Below, one piece after another: positions 44,369 through 52,754 of a DNA stretch of 64,000 nt. The DNA is from Bacteroidia bacterium (GTDB taxonomy: Bacteria > Bacteroidota > Bacteroidia > J057): NCBI GenBank assembly GCA_033391075.1, contig JAWPMV010000001.1:3410001-3474000 (forward strand). The letters run 5' to 3'. The notes beneath the pieces are model-generated. The model ran no database searches. It was not told the origin of the DNA and worked only from the letters and a program-made list of their open reading frames with translations. Both the position numbers and the translations under genes were made by a program. Position 1 is the stretch's first letter. Every line of letters begins with the position of its first letter.

Positions 44369-47300
44369 TTAATTTATAAGTTCTGATTTTTTGTCAACCT
44401 CCCAAATCAGAACAGGCCCCTTTAATCCATTTACCTTAAGAGAAGAATCATATTGAAGGAAACGTTCATACCGATCATCTCCTTCCAGCGCTCTGCCTAC
44501 CAAACGGTTTTTCAAACTGGAAATCAACCAGATTTCTATGGTATTGAATCCCGGACTGATTTGCTCACTAATATCCAGGCGAAAAGGAGGGATGATACAA
44601 TCCCCGACCCATTCGGTATTTACTTTGACCTCCACCGCTCCATGAAGTTCTCCCAAATCCAGGATATACTGTTTATTGGCGAGGGTATCTCCTAATTGGA
44701 AAGAGGTTCGATAAAGTGCTTCTTCCGAGCAATATCTCAATCGCTCATTGCCCGCCCAATCAAAAAGAGTGGTATCGGAAAATTCCATTTGGGTTTTATT
44801 CCGGTTCTCATCTGCCAGCATAAAATCCCAGCGCTCAATATTTCGAGTACTAAGCGAGAGTTCTCCCAAAAGCGGGGCATCCAGTCTATTGAAACCAACT
44901 AATAAGGAGTCCTCTACTATTTCTTCTTTAGAAGAAAGGACAAAGGCGGTGCTTTGTGCATTCAGGAAAATGCGATGAATTCCCTGATTTCCAGCTTCCA
45001 TTTTATGAATGCTCCCTCGCCAGGGATTGAAAATGTAGTTATGCTCATTTTCCAACTCAATCCTGAGTTCATAAAACCTATCTTTTGTAGCTTTATTTTT
45101 CAGAAAGATCATTTCGAAATTGCGGCTCTTTCTTTGAGTAGCTCGCAGGTTTTCGTAGGGTCGGGCGAAAGCAATCTTCTGATCAACAGGAAATCCAGAA
45201 AAATAATTTTGTATATCCTCTTTGCTATCCAGGCGAATGGCCTTAGGTAGCTGAATGAGGAGTCGATCCAATTCAGCTATGTGCTGATCATAATTCATAT
45301 ATCCCTTGATATCCTGAGGAGGATTATCCAGGAGGAGAATTCGAGCTCCGGAAGCGGAAAGTTTCTGGACATTGCGCAAACTCTCTATTTCAATCTCGGG
45401 CACATCAATCAGAATCAGCCTTTCATAATCATTCGTTCCAATCCGAATTTTTTTCCGATTGATTCTCGCCTTTTGCAAGGATTCATCATTTACCCATACC
45501 CAGTCCAATCCCAATTCATCCAGGGCTGTGATCAATCCTTTAACGTTTTCCAGCCATTTTGCTTCCTCATTATCTCCTTTAGCTAATCCGGGAGCTTGTA
45601 AATTGGGATATTCACTGCCTTCTTCAGCAGGAAATCCCAGGAAGGGATAATAAATCAATATGGGAGCATTGGTTTTGCCCTGTCTCAATAAATATTGACA
45701 ACGTCTGACATAATCATTGAGCTGTTTTTGAAATTTCCAGAAGCTATTATCAGCACCCAGATGCTCTGAATTATGTTCTAAGGGATAATAGGTAGAAGAA
45801 TAAGGCATCCAGGCCTCTTTTCCATATTTTGCATCGATCCGCTCATAGGGTGCTCCCTGAAAAACCAGGTGGTTGACCCCATTCAAAAAGAGATCATCAG
45901 CTGTATTTTTTATAGAGGAAGGACTAGTCGAGAAAGTTGCTCCCTGTGCATCCAGACAAAGAGAACTCACCCAGGGTCGCTCATATAATTCTGCTCCACT
46001 ACTCACCATTTTGGTATAAAGAAGCCCATGGCCACTGTATCTCTGCCCTGCTTCTGGTAAACTGCTGTGTCCGGCAGCCTTTAGAATATCCAGGTCAAAA
46101 CCATGAGGGACCATACGTGAAATCAATCCTCTTTCCTCCGCCCAGACCCTGCTGGAATCCAGATAATTTTGAATAAAGAAATCGGAAAGGCTCTTGTCAT
46201 AGTCTTTGCGAATTCGTTCATCTGCATTACCCAAAATAAATTCAGGCCCTCGTTTAGCAGCCTGAAGATCCATCAGGTGATTGTCCTTCCCAGGATAAAA
46301 AAGGATGGGGAGATTTGGGGCTAATTCATATCCATTTTTTTCCTTAAAATAATCCTGAATCTCATCAGTGTACAGCCTTTCCGCTAAATACTCAAAAGGT
46401 GCCTGAGAGAATCCCCGCATCCCATTTGCATAAAAAGCAGGCAAGCCAGTTCTTTGGCCCAGGAGGAAATTATAGTTAGCCAGGACTTTGGAAGATTTGA
46501 AAGGATTCAGGACATAGCCTTTCTGATCCATGGCCAATTCCCAGGGGCTTTGTGCCACAGGCATTTTATATACTGCAATGATTTTCCAATAGCCTCCAGG
46601 AGCTTCCCAAATAATTTCATCTCCCTGTACAAAGTCACTAATATTCAGGATAGAATCAGGATCCAGGGCCACAAAGTCATCAAGATAGACTGCATATTCA
46701 CTTCTTTCTTCCTGGATGGTTTTGGAAGCAAATACCTCTAGCAGCTCCAGATTGTTTTCTCTAAAAGTAGCCCACTGATCATTTTCTTCCTCAAAAAACA
46801 ACTCTTCCCAGGCCATCCATTGATAAAAATAGGGCAATTCAGGCCTGGGCAGTTTAAGAGAGATTACCTTATTTCCCAATACGGTTGCCTCTCCAAAAAT
46901 CAGGCTTTCCAGGCCTTCTTCCAGTCCTACATGCGGCCCTCCTACTGGAGAGATAGCTGAAATACTCAGGTCTACACTCATCCCCAATTGTTTGGCTTTT
47001 TCCAAACTGACTCCCAGGAGATCGAAATAGGCCTCTGAATTGAATTTATAAACCTGGGCCCAATGTTCCATATCCGGATCAAGGCCAACGGCCAGCGGTT
47101 GTATATCAACTCCCCCAAATCCTTTTTCATGGAAGCTTTCCAATTCCTGCACCAATTGTATAGAATCTACCCATGCACCCGGCCACCACCAGCGAAGAAT
47201 AGGCCCGTTTTCCTGGGGAGGGTCGAAAAAAAGCTCCGCGTCAAAATTATTTCGAAATTTCAGGGGATTATTATTTACCCAGCTACTATCCGGACTAAAA

Positions 47301-47473
47301 GTTTCAGCATCGAACATGGAAAGCGGTAGCCGCTCCTGATAGGCTTTTCCTCGTAATTCGGTCCCTGTGGCGTGAGTCTTCCAGCGTGAGATACCTGTAA
47401 AAAGCAGGATCAAAGCTATTGCAAGAAGCATGTAGGGCAGTAGAAATAGATACTTTCTTATGTTCCTCTGCAT
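44369..47473 (-). CDS. GH106-like glycosyl hydrolase (putative alpha-L-rhamnosidase)
   Basis: I start it at 47473 (MQRNIRKYLFLLPYMLL), which gives a 1034-residue protein with an N-terminal signal anchor. The region ILRWWWPGAWVD (about 80-91) and FHEKGFGGVDIQPLAVGLD are diagnostic of family 106 glycosidases, most of which are alpha-L-rhamnosidases with a (beta/alpha)8 catalytic core and C-terminal galactose-binding-like modules (here LYRTSFQLGDTLANKQYILDLGELHGAVEVKVN, described only by its edges ALYRTSF and EVKVNTEWVG). Location would be the periplasm or inner-membrane surface. There is no SusC/SusD pair nearby, so it is not part of a classic polysaccharide utilisation locus. The exact substrate is not proven. 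Confidence 0.85.
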   Translation of the reverse strand: MQRNIRKYLFLLPYMLLAIALILLFTGISRWKTHATGTELRGKAYQERLPLSMFDAETFSPDSSWVNNNPLKFRNNFDAELFFDPPQENGPILRWWWPGAWVDSIQLVQELESFHEKGFGGVDIQPLAVGLDPDMEHWAQVYKFNSEAYFDLLGVSLEKAKQLGMSVDLSISAISPVGGPHVGLEEGLESLIFGEATVLGNKVISLKLPRPELPYFYQWMAWEELFFEEENDQWATFRENNLELLEVFASKTIQEERSEYAVYLDDFVALDPDSILNISDFVQGDEIIWEAPGGYWKIIAVYKMPVAQSPWELAMDQKGYVLNPFKSSKVLANYNFLLGQRTGLPAFYANGMRGFSQAPFEYLAERLYTDEIQDYFKEKNGYELAPNLPILFYPGKDNHLMDLQAAKRGPEFILGNADERIRKDYDKSLSDFFIQNYLDSSRVWAEERGLISRMVPHGFDLDILKAAGHSSLPEAGQRYSGHGLLYTKMVSSGAELYERPWVSSLCLDAQGATFSTSPSSIKNTADDLFLNGVNHLVFQGAPYERIDAKYGKEAWMPYSSTYYPLEHNSEHLGADNSFWKFQKQLNDYVRRCQYLLRQGKTNAPILIYYPFLGFPAEEGSEYPNLQAPGLAKGDNEEAKWLENVKGLITALDELGLDWVWVNDESLQKARINRKKIRIGTNDYERLILIDVPEIEIESLRNVQKLSASGARILLLDNPPQDIKGYMNYDQHIAELDRLLIQLPKAIRLDSKEDIQNYFSGFPVDQKIAFARPYENLRATQRKSRNFEMIFLKNKATKDRFYELRIELENEHNYIFNPWRGSIHKMEAGNQGIHRIFLNAQSTAFVLSSKEEIVEDSLLVGFNRLDAPLLGELSLSTRNIERWDFMLADENRNKTQMEFSDTTLFDWAGNERLRYCSEEALYRTSFQLGDTLANKQYILDLGELHGAVEVKVNTEWVGDCIIPPFRLDISEQISPGFNTIEIWLISSLKNRLVGRALEGDDRYERFLQYDSSLKVNGLKGPVLIWEVDKKSELIN

Positions 47474-47600
47474 ACGCAAGGTTTGGCACAAATTACAAAA
47501 AGCCGAAAGATAATCCAGTCAGAAAAGAATTAATTCCCATAACATTAAACTTCCCTCTTTTTTTCAGCAAATTCATGAGTGGAAAAATAGAATTCTTTCT

Positions 47601-47612
47601 AATTTGCAAATT
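47601..47612. promoter_or_regulatory. 12-bp palindrome before pepT
   Basis: AATTTGCAAATT is a perfect palindrome ending 11 bp before the pepT ATG (47624). It may be an operator or chance in an AT-rich leader. Confidence 0.25.
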
Positions 47613-47623
47613 GATTCTAGACT

Positions 47624-48874
47624 ATGAGTGCATTAAAAATAAATTCCTCAGTTACAGAGCGTTTCCTCCGTTACGTTCAGATTGACACCCAATCAGATCC
47701 ACATTCAAAAACCGTTCCCTCTACAGCCAAACAAAAAGATCTTGCCCGGCTTTTGGTAGAAGAATTGAAAAGTATGGGGATAGCGGATGCGGAATTGGAC
47801 CCAAATGGATATGTATATGCGACCATACCTGCCAATGGTAAAGCTGACACTCCTGTAATTTGTTATTGCTCTCATATGGATACTTCTCCAGATTGTAGTG
47901 GCAAAGATGTCAAGCCAATTATTCACAAGAATTACAATGGGCAGGATTTGGTCTTGCCGGATGATCATAGCATCATAATCAAAAAAGAAGACCATCCGGA
48001 TTTGGCCAAACAGATTGGGAATGACATTATCACAGCCAGTGGTACGACATTGCTGGGAGCCGATAATAAATCAGGGGTTGCAGCCATCATGGATATGGCT
48101 CAGTACTTTATGGATTCGCCTGAGCATAAGCATGGAAAAATCCGCATTTTGTTTACGCCTGATGAAGAAATTGGGAGAGGCACTAATGAAGTTGATTTAG
48201 AGAGACTGGGAGCCGATTTTGGGTATACGGTAGATGGTGAAAGTTTGGGTTCTATGGAAGATGAAACCTTTTCAGCAGATGGGGTTGTCATTGAAATAGA
48301 AGGAGTAAGTGCCCATACGGGGTATGCAAAAGGGAAAATGGTAAATGCCCTCAAGGTGGCTGCAGACTTTTTAGCAGCTTTACCCAAAGATCACCTTTCG
48401 CCTGAAACTACAGAAGGCAGGGCTGGTTTTTTTCACCCATTACATATAGAAGGAATAGCCGAAAAAGTAAAAATAGAATTCCTGATACGGGACTTTAGGA
48501 CGGAGGCTTTGATAGAGAAAGAAAACTACCTGAAAAAAATCCTCGACAAGACCCTGGAAATGTATCCCAACTCAAAAGCGAGCTTTCAGGTTCATGAGCA
48601 ATACCGAAATATGAAAGAAGTCCTGGACCAACACCCCCAGGTAGTAGCTTTTGCAGAAGAGGCCATAAAACGTGCAGGCCTCAAGCTAAAGAAAGGAAGC
48701 ATCCGCGGAGGAACCGATGGATCTCGTCTTTCATTTATGGGCCTCCCCTGCCCCAATATTTTTGCAGGAGAACATGCCTTTCATTCTAAAGAAGAATGGG
48801 TTTCTGTACAGGATATGCAAAAATCTGTAGAAACCTTGATCCATTTGGCCAGCATCTGGGAAGAGAAAGCCTAA
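47624..48874 (+). CDS. pepT: peptidase T (tripeptide aminopeptidase)
   Basis: PepT removes the N-terminal residue from tripeptides in the cytoplasm and uses two zinc ions. The 416-residue protein has the M20 ligands in order: His in ICYCSHMDTSPDCSGKDV (about residues 81-98), Asp in LLGADNKSGVAA, the catalytic Glu pair in FTPDEEIGRGTNEVDL, Asp in YTVDGESLGSMEDETF, and the last His in FAGEHAFHSKEEWV. The dimerisation domain between them includes GVSAHTGYAKGKMVNALK. Length and motifs are those of genuine PepT rather than other M20 members. A 12-bp palindrome is just upstream. Confidence 0.95.
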   Translation: MSALKINSSVTERFLRYVQIDTQSDPHSKTVPSTAKQKDLARLLVEELKSMGIADAELDPNGYVYATIPANGKADTPVICYCSHMDTSPDCSGKDVKPIIHKNYNGQDLVLPDDHSIIIKKEDHPDLAKQIGNDIITASGTTLLGADNKSGVAAIMDMAQYFMDSPEHKHGKIRILFTPDEEIGRGTNEVDLERLGADFGYTVDGESLGSMEDETFSADGVVIEIEGVSAHTGYAKGKMVNALKVAADFLAALPKDHLSPETTEGRAGFFHPLHIEGIAEKVKIEFLIRDFRTEALIEKENYLKKILDKTLEMYPNSKASFQVHEQYRNMKEVLDQHPQVVAFAEEAIKRAGLKLKKGSIRGGTDGSRLSFMGLPCPNIFAGEHAFHSKEEWVSVQDMQKSVETLIHLASIWEEKA

Positions 48875-49074
48875 ACATTTTTTAAATAGAGATTGTTTTT
48901 TACTGTATCTTTTTGCTTTTTTATTTCGTTTAATAAAGCACACGGAACTATTTTCCTTGGCAAATATTTTGAAAACACAAATTTAGTTTCATTTCCTCCC
49001 GTTTATCATTCGTTCTTTCCTTAAAACTTAGAAACACAATTTTACCCCTACTGTTAAACTAGATCTTGCTCATT

Positions 49075-49890
49075 ATGAATGCACAACTAGGGACTTATGC
49101 CCTGGACTCTATGTCGAGTCCTGAACAGGAAATGGTACGCCTCAAGAAACAAGCAGAGTTGCTCCCGAAAATTGAATTAAGGGCTTTGGTAGAGCATGGC
49201 TTGAAGAAAAATATGCAGGTATTAGACGCTGCATGCGGACCAGGTCTGACCGCTTGTATGATAGATGATTATCTGCATACAGGCTCTGTTACAGGAATCG
49301 ATCTCAACCCAACCTTATTAAAAGAAGCCGAAAAACTCGCCTGGAAAAAGAGGAAACGGATCCGATTTGAATCGGCCAATGTTTACTTTTTACCTTACGA
49401 GAATCAATTTGATTACATCTATTGCAGGTTTCTTTTTCAACACCTGGAGTCGCCTGAAAAGGCGCTACAATCTCTTTGGAAAGCCCTCAAGCCCGGTGGT
49501 ATCCTTCACATTCTTGATGTCAATGATGATTGGCTCTTCCTTGAGCCTGAAGTTCCTGCCTTTACTCAATTGAGTAGTCTGGCAGCTCAGCATCAGTCAA
49601 GAAAAGGAGGAAACCGATATATCGGAAAGGAATTGAGGAATATCATGGTCAAAGAGGGATTTGGGGACTTATTCACCAGTGTCATATCCGTTAGTTCTGA
49701 TATGGTAGGAATGGAAACCTTCCTCAATATTACGACCAGTTTTAAAGCAGAAATTATTGATCCCGAAGCTGACCAGCCACATCCTCAGCAACTACTGAAG
49801 GAAATAAAAGAGGAGGTCGCCAAACGCGACACCTATGGCATGGTAGGTGTGTTCAATGTTTCAGCCAGAAAATCCTTGACCAGGAAATAG
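49075..49890 (+). CDS. class I SAM-dependent methyltransferase
   Basis: A 271-residue methyltransferase. The ATG at 49075 is preferred to a TTG 9 bp upstream. Motif I is VLDAACGPGLTACMID (about residues 53-68), followed by VTGIDLNPTLLKEAEKLA (acidic residue of motif II) and the post-motif FDYIYCRFLFQHLESPEKAL, then WKALKPGGILHILDVNDDW. This is the UbiE/Methyltransf_11-type small-molecule methyltransferase layout. The C-terminal 80 residues are extra and may bind the substrate. The FeeM-like gene begins 91-121 bp downstream on the same strand, so a joint role in a small secondary metabolite is possible. Confidence 0.85.
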   Translation: MNAQLGTYALDSMSSPEQEMVRLKKQAELLPKIELRALVEHGLKKNMQVLDAACGPGLTACMIDDYLHTGSVTGIDLNPTLLKEAEKLAWKKRKRIRFESANVYFLPYENQFDYIYCRFLFQHLESPEKALQSLWKALKPGGILHILDVNDDWLFLEPEVPAFTQLSSLAAQHQSRKGGNRYIGKELRNIMVKEGFGDLFTSVISVSSDMVGMETFLNITTSFKAEIIDPEADQPHPQQLLKEIKEEVAKRDTYGMVGVFNVSARKSLTRK

Positions 49891-49981
49891 TAGAAAAAGG
49901 TAGCAGAAGACGCTCAAACGTATTTTCCCAATAAAGATCTATCACTTCAAGGAAATGAGTGTTGGAAAAGGACTGTATTGA

Positions 49982-50626
49982 ATGAAGTCGAAGATCATAA
50001 CTCGTTCAAAGATGTCGTCTATAATTTCAGTTCGACTTGCGAAAACACAATCGGAAATGGAGGTCGTGTACCAATTGACTCACGACACATTCGTAGAAAA
50101 AAGGCTTTGTGACGAACAGGAAGACCAAAGTCTGAAAAATAATCAGGAGCTCGACCAACATCCGGGTACCCAGGTATTTATTGCCCTGATCGACGGAGAG
50201 ATTCGAGGAACCATTTCTTTAAGCCTCCACGATAAAATGGAAGAGGTTTATAATTATTCCTTTGTCTCTCAATTACTGGCCAGGAGTTATGACTCGGGTA
50301 GGCCCGCCTATTCAGGTTGGAGATTGGCTACAAAGGGGAGCCGGATTGAAAGGTATCTGCTGGCGGTCCGTTTGATCATGCATGGATATAAGGCCATTAT
50401 TTCCGGAGGAAGTCATCAAGCCTATTTCAGTTTTCTCCCTTCTCAATTGAAGGTGTACAAAAAATTCTTTCCCGAAGGTCAAATCCTGGGACAGATTCGA
50501 AAACAAACACGCTTCATTGATGGCCAATTGGTATTGATGAAACACAGGGTTTCACAGTCGGGCTACAAACATTTAGAAAGTCTTTATTCCTCTTTAGCAA
50601 AAAAATACCGCTTTAAAGCCCGCTAG
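49982..50626 (+). CDS. N-acyl amino acid synthase FeeM-like acyltransferase (GNAT/autoinducer-synthase fold)
   Basis: A 214-residue protein of the GNAT superfamily branch that includes FeeM and LuxI-like synthases. The N-terminal ISVRLAKTQSEMEVVYQLTHDTF (about 15-37) and FVEKRLCDEQEDQSLKNNQE recall the substrate-side loop of these enzymes, with TQVFIALIDGEIRGTISLSLHD as the beta4-beta5 core. FeeM makes N-acyl tyrosines from acyl-ACP. The GNAT CoA loop is weak, which fits use of acyl-ACP. A start at 50012 (MSSIISVRLAK) is equally possible. It follows the SAM methyltransferase gene. The bases from 50627 to 50853 hold only a structured, possibly switch-like stretch. Confidence 0.7.
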   Translation: MKSKIITRSKMSSIISVRLAKTQSEMEVVYQLTHDTFVEKRLCDEQEDQSLKNNQELDQHPGTQVFIALIDGEIRGTISLSLHDKMEEVYNYSFVSQLLARSYDSGRPAYSGWRLATKGSRIERYLLAVRLIMHGYKAIISGGSHQAYFSFLPSQLKVYKKFFPEGQILGQIRKQTRFIDGQLVLMKHRVSQSGYKHLESLYSSLAKKYRFKAR

Positions 50627-50647
50627 GCTGAGGCTAAAGATGATCCT

Positions 50648-50702
50648 CCTGTCCCCTTTTTCCGGGGAGCCACCTCTCCTAATGATTGCTTGGGGGAACA
50701 GG
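50648..50702 (+). other. candidate mutually exclusive hairpins upstream of the DUF6992-like gene
   Basis: CCTGT-CCCC (50648-50656) can pair with GGGG-A-ACAGG (50693-50702) to make a long-range stem with one bulge. The same CCCC can instead pair within TCCCC/GGGGA (50652-50656 with 50664-50668). Such an either/or fold can be an attenuator or riboswitch, but no known class is recognised and the element may be accidental. Confidence 0.25.
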
Positions 50703-50853
50703 CTATTGATACCCATTGCAAAAAGAGAAACTAATGTTGCAGGAAGGCTTAGAGGAAAAGCAGACCCAACTCATAAGAAAAAAGGCAGGAGGTTTGTTCC
50801 GGGCTGAAAACAATTGCATATACCAGAGGTTTCACTAATGAAATCTTTATGCT

Positions 50854-51462
50854 ATGTCTAATAATTCCCTTAAAGCATTTCTAGCTATCTGTGGCTTTAT
50901 GCTCCTCTTTAGTTTAGGGCAAGCTCAAAACCCTGAACTCAGTGAGTTTAACCAAAAGAGATTAACGACAAGTAACCGGGCCATGTATGTGCTGGGCGGA
51001 TGGGCTGTTGGGAATATCGCACTAGGAGGTATACAAAGGTCTCGGCTAAGTGGTGAGCAGAAGTATTTCCATGAAATGAATCTCTTTTGGAACCTGGTCA
51101 ACCTGGGAATCGCAGGAGCTGCCCTTTATGGAAATGCTCAACTGGATCCTTCCTCATTAAGTCTATTTGAAAGCTTGCATGAGCAAGATAAATTAGAAAA
51201 AATTCTCTGGTTCAATGTCGCCTTGAATGGGAGTTATATCCTGGGAGGTGCATGGTTAAAAGAGCGATCCAAAAGCGCCACAAATAGACCTGAACGCCTC
51301 AAAGGATATGGAAATTCTCTTATGCTGCAAGGAGGCTTTTTGCTTGTGTATGATCTGGTTCATGTCCTTATCCAACAGTCCCAAAGCTCGGATAAAATTG
51401 AAGCTTTCCTCAGCCAGGTTCAGTTTAGCGGCACGGGAATATCTTTAAGATTTATTTTTTAG
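50854..51462 (+). CDS. exported membrane protein of unknown function (DUF6992-like)
   Basis: A 202-residue protein with a signal peptide (MSNNSLKAFLAICGFMLLFSLGQA, cleavage near GQAQ) and three to four later hydrophobic segments: AMYVLGGWAVGNIALGG, LFWNLVNLGIAGAALYG, LWFNVALNGSYILGGAWL and LMLQGGFLLVYDLVHVLI. The pattern (helix 1 ending in GG, N-R-A-M after the signal) matches a Bacteroidota family of small membrane proteins (DUF6992). Function unknown. It precedes the Kelch-protein gene by 28 bp and may be co-transcribed. Confidence 0.7.
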   Translation: MSNNSLKAFLAICGFMLLFSLGQAQNPELSEFNQKRLTTSNRAMYVLGGWAVGNIALGGIQRSRLSGEQKYFHEMNLFWNLVNLGIAGAALYGNAQLDPSSLSLFESLHEQDKLEKILWFNVALNGSYILGGAWLKERSKSATNRPERLKGYGNSLMLQGGFLLVYDLVHVLIQQSQSSDKIEAFLSQVQFSGTGISLRFIF

Positions 51463-51490
51463 TTTTAGCCTGCAAGCTAACGCTTTAAAT

Positions 51491-52753
51491 ATGAAATACT
51501 ATCTACACTTTTTCCTATTTCTTTTCCTCCTTTCCCATCTAAACTTTTCATATGCGCAGTCTGGGGTATGGGAAGAAGAAATTGCCCTTAGCGGTTCTCC
51601 GAATCCCCGGCATGAAGCGGGATTTGTTGAAGTAAATGCCAAGTTTTATCTCCTAGGCGGCAGAGGAATAAAAGCTGTCAACATCTACGATCCCGTCACA
51701 AAAAGCTGGACGAATGGACAAGCACCTCCCATAGAATTGCACCATTTTCAACCGATTGCCTATCAGGGAAAAATTTATGGCATCGGAGCTATGACCGGAG
51801 GCTATCCTACAGAAACGGCTATCCCCAATATTATCATATATGATCCTGTAGCAGATCAGTGGTCAACAGGGCCAAAGATTCCTGCAGCTCGAAGAAGAGG
51901 TGGCGCAGGTCTGGTCTTGCATAATGACAAGTTTTATCTGGTCTGCGGCATCATCAATGGGCACACAGACGGACATGTAAACTGGATGGATGTTTATGAT
52001 CCTGCCACCGATAGCTGGCAAGTACTCTCAGATGCTCCACGCGCCAGAGATCATTTTCAGGCGTCGGTGATTGATGGGAAAATTTATGCGCTGGGGGGAA
52101 GACGCTCCACCGCCAGCGGAAATGTTTTTGCAAATACCATCGCTGAAGTAGATGTCTATGATATTGCCAGCAATTCCTGGACTACCCTCAACCAATCTTT
52201 GCCTACACTACGCGCAGGTTCGTACAATGCTGTTTTAGATAAAGAAATCCTCATACTTGGTGGGGAATCGCCTGATCAAAATCCGGCCCATTCAGAAGTT
52301 CAGGCACTCGATACTCGTACGGGCAATTGGCGGTCGATTGCAAACATGCTACAAGGGCGACACGGAACAGGTGCAGTTTGGTTTCAGGATACCCTTTTTA
52401 CTGCTTCGGGCAGTGGAAATAGAGGGGGCGGGCCTGAATTAGCCACACAGGAAAAATTATACTTTGAACAGCATTCAACTTCTCTTTTTCCTCCAACCAT
52501 CGTAAATCCATTTAAGGTTAAACCCAATCCAAGCCGGGATAAAGGTATTTATATAGTATATGACGGCCCTTTAAGGAATCTGGATGTGAGTCTTTATAGC
52601 TTATCGGGGAAACTGATTGTACAAAAAACAGGCGTGAATGATTTTCCCCTGGAATGGGATATCAGCGATTCATCTCTTCCTCCGGGATTATTTGTATTAA
52701 AAATTGGCAAAGGACCCAGAAGTTTTTCGCAGAAAATATTTCTAGAGAAATAA
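51491..52753 (+). CDS. secreted Kelch-repeat protein with T9SS sorting domain
   Basis: A 420-residue protein. A signal peptide (MKYYLHFFLFLFLLSHL, cleavage near SYAQ) is followed by about six Kelch motifs (for example YLLGGRGIKAVNIYDPVTKSW, KFYLVCGIIN, KIYALGGRRST, EILILGGESP) that form a beta-propeller (residues about 35-320). The C-terminal 80 residues end in the type A T9SS sorting signature: VKPNPSRDKGIYIVYDG, then LYSLSGKLI and LPPGLFVLKI. The protein is therefore exported by the gliding/T9SS machinery and anchored or released at the surface. The binding partner of the propeller is unknown. Confidence 0.9.
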   Translation: MKYYLHFFLFLFLLSHLNFSYAQSGVWEEEIALSGSPNPRHEAGFVEVNAKFYLLGGRGIKAVNIYDPVTKSWTNGQAPPIELHHFQPIAYQGKIYGIGAMTGGYPTETAIPNIIIYDPVADQWSTGPKIPAARRRGGAGLVLHNDKFYLVCGIINGHTDGHVNWMDVYDPATDSWQVLSDAPRARDHFQASVIDGKIYALGGRRSTASGNVFANTIAEVDVYDIASNSWTTLNQSLPTLRAGSYNAVLDKEILILGGESPDQNPAHSEVQALDTRTGNWRSIANMLQGRHGTGAVWFQDTLFTASGSGNRGGGPELATQEKLYFEQHSTSLFPPTIVNPFKVKPNPSRDKGIYIVYDGPLRNLDVSLYSLSGKLIVQKTGVNDFPLEWDISDSSLPPGLFVLKIGKGPRSFSQKIFLEK

Positions 52754-52754
52754 A

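Noticed and set aside
50734-50838. 34-codon ORF in front of the DUF6992-like gene
   Set aside because: Short, without homology or ribosome site, and it lies in a stretch better explained as leader RNA structure.
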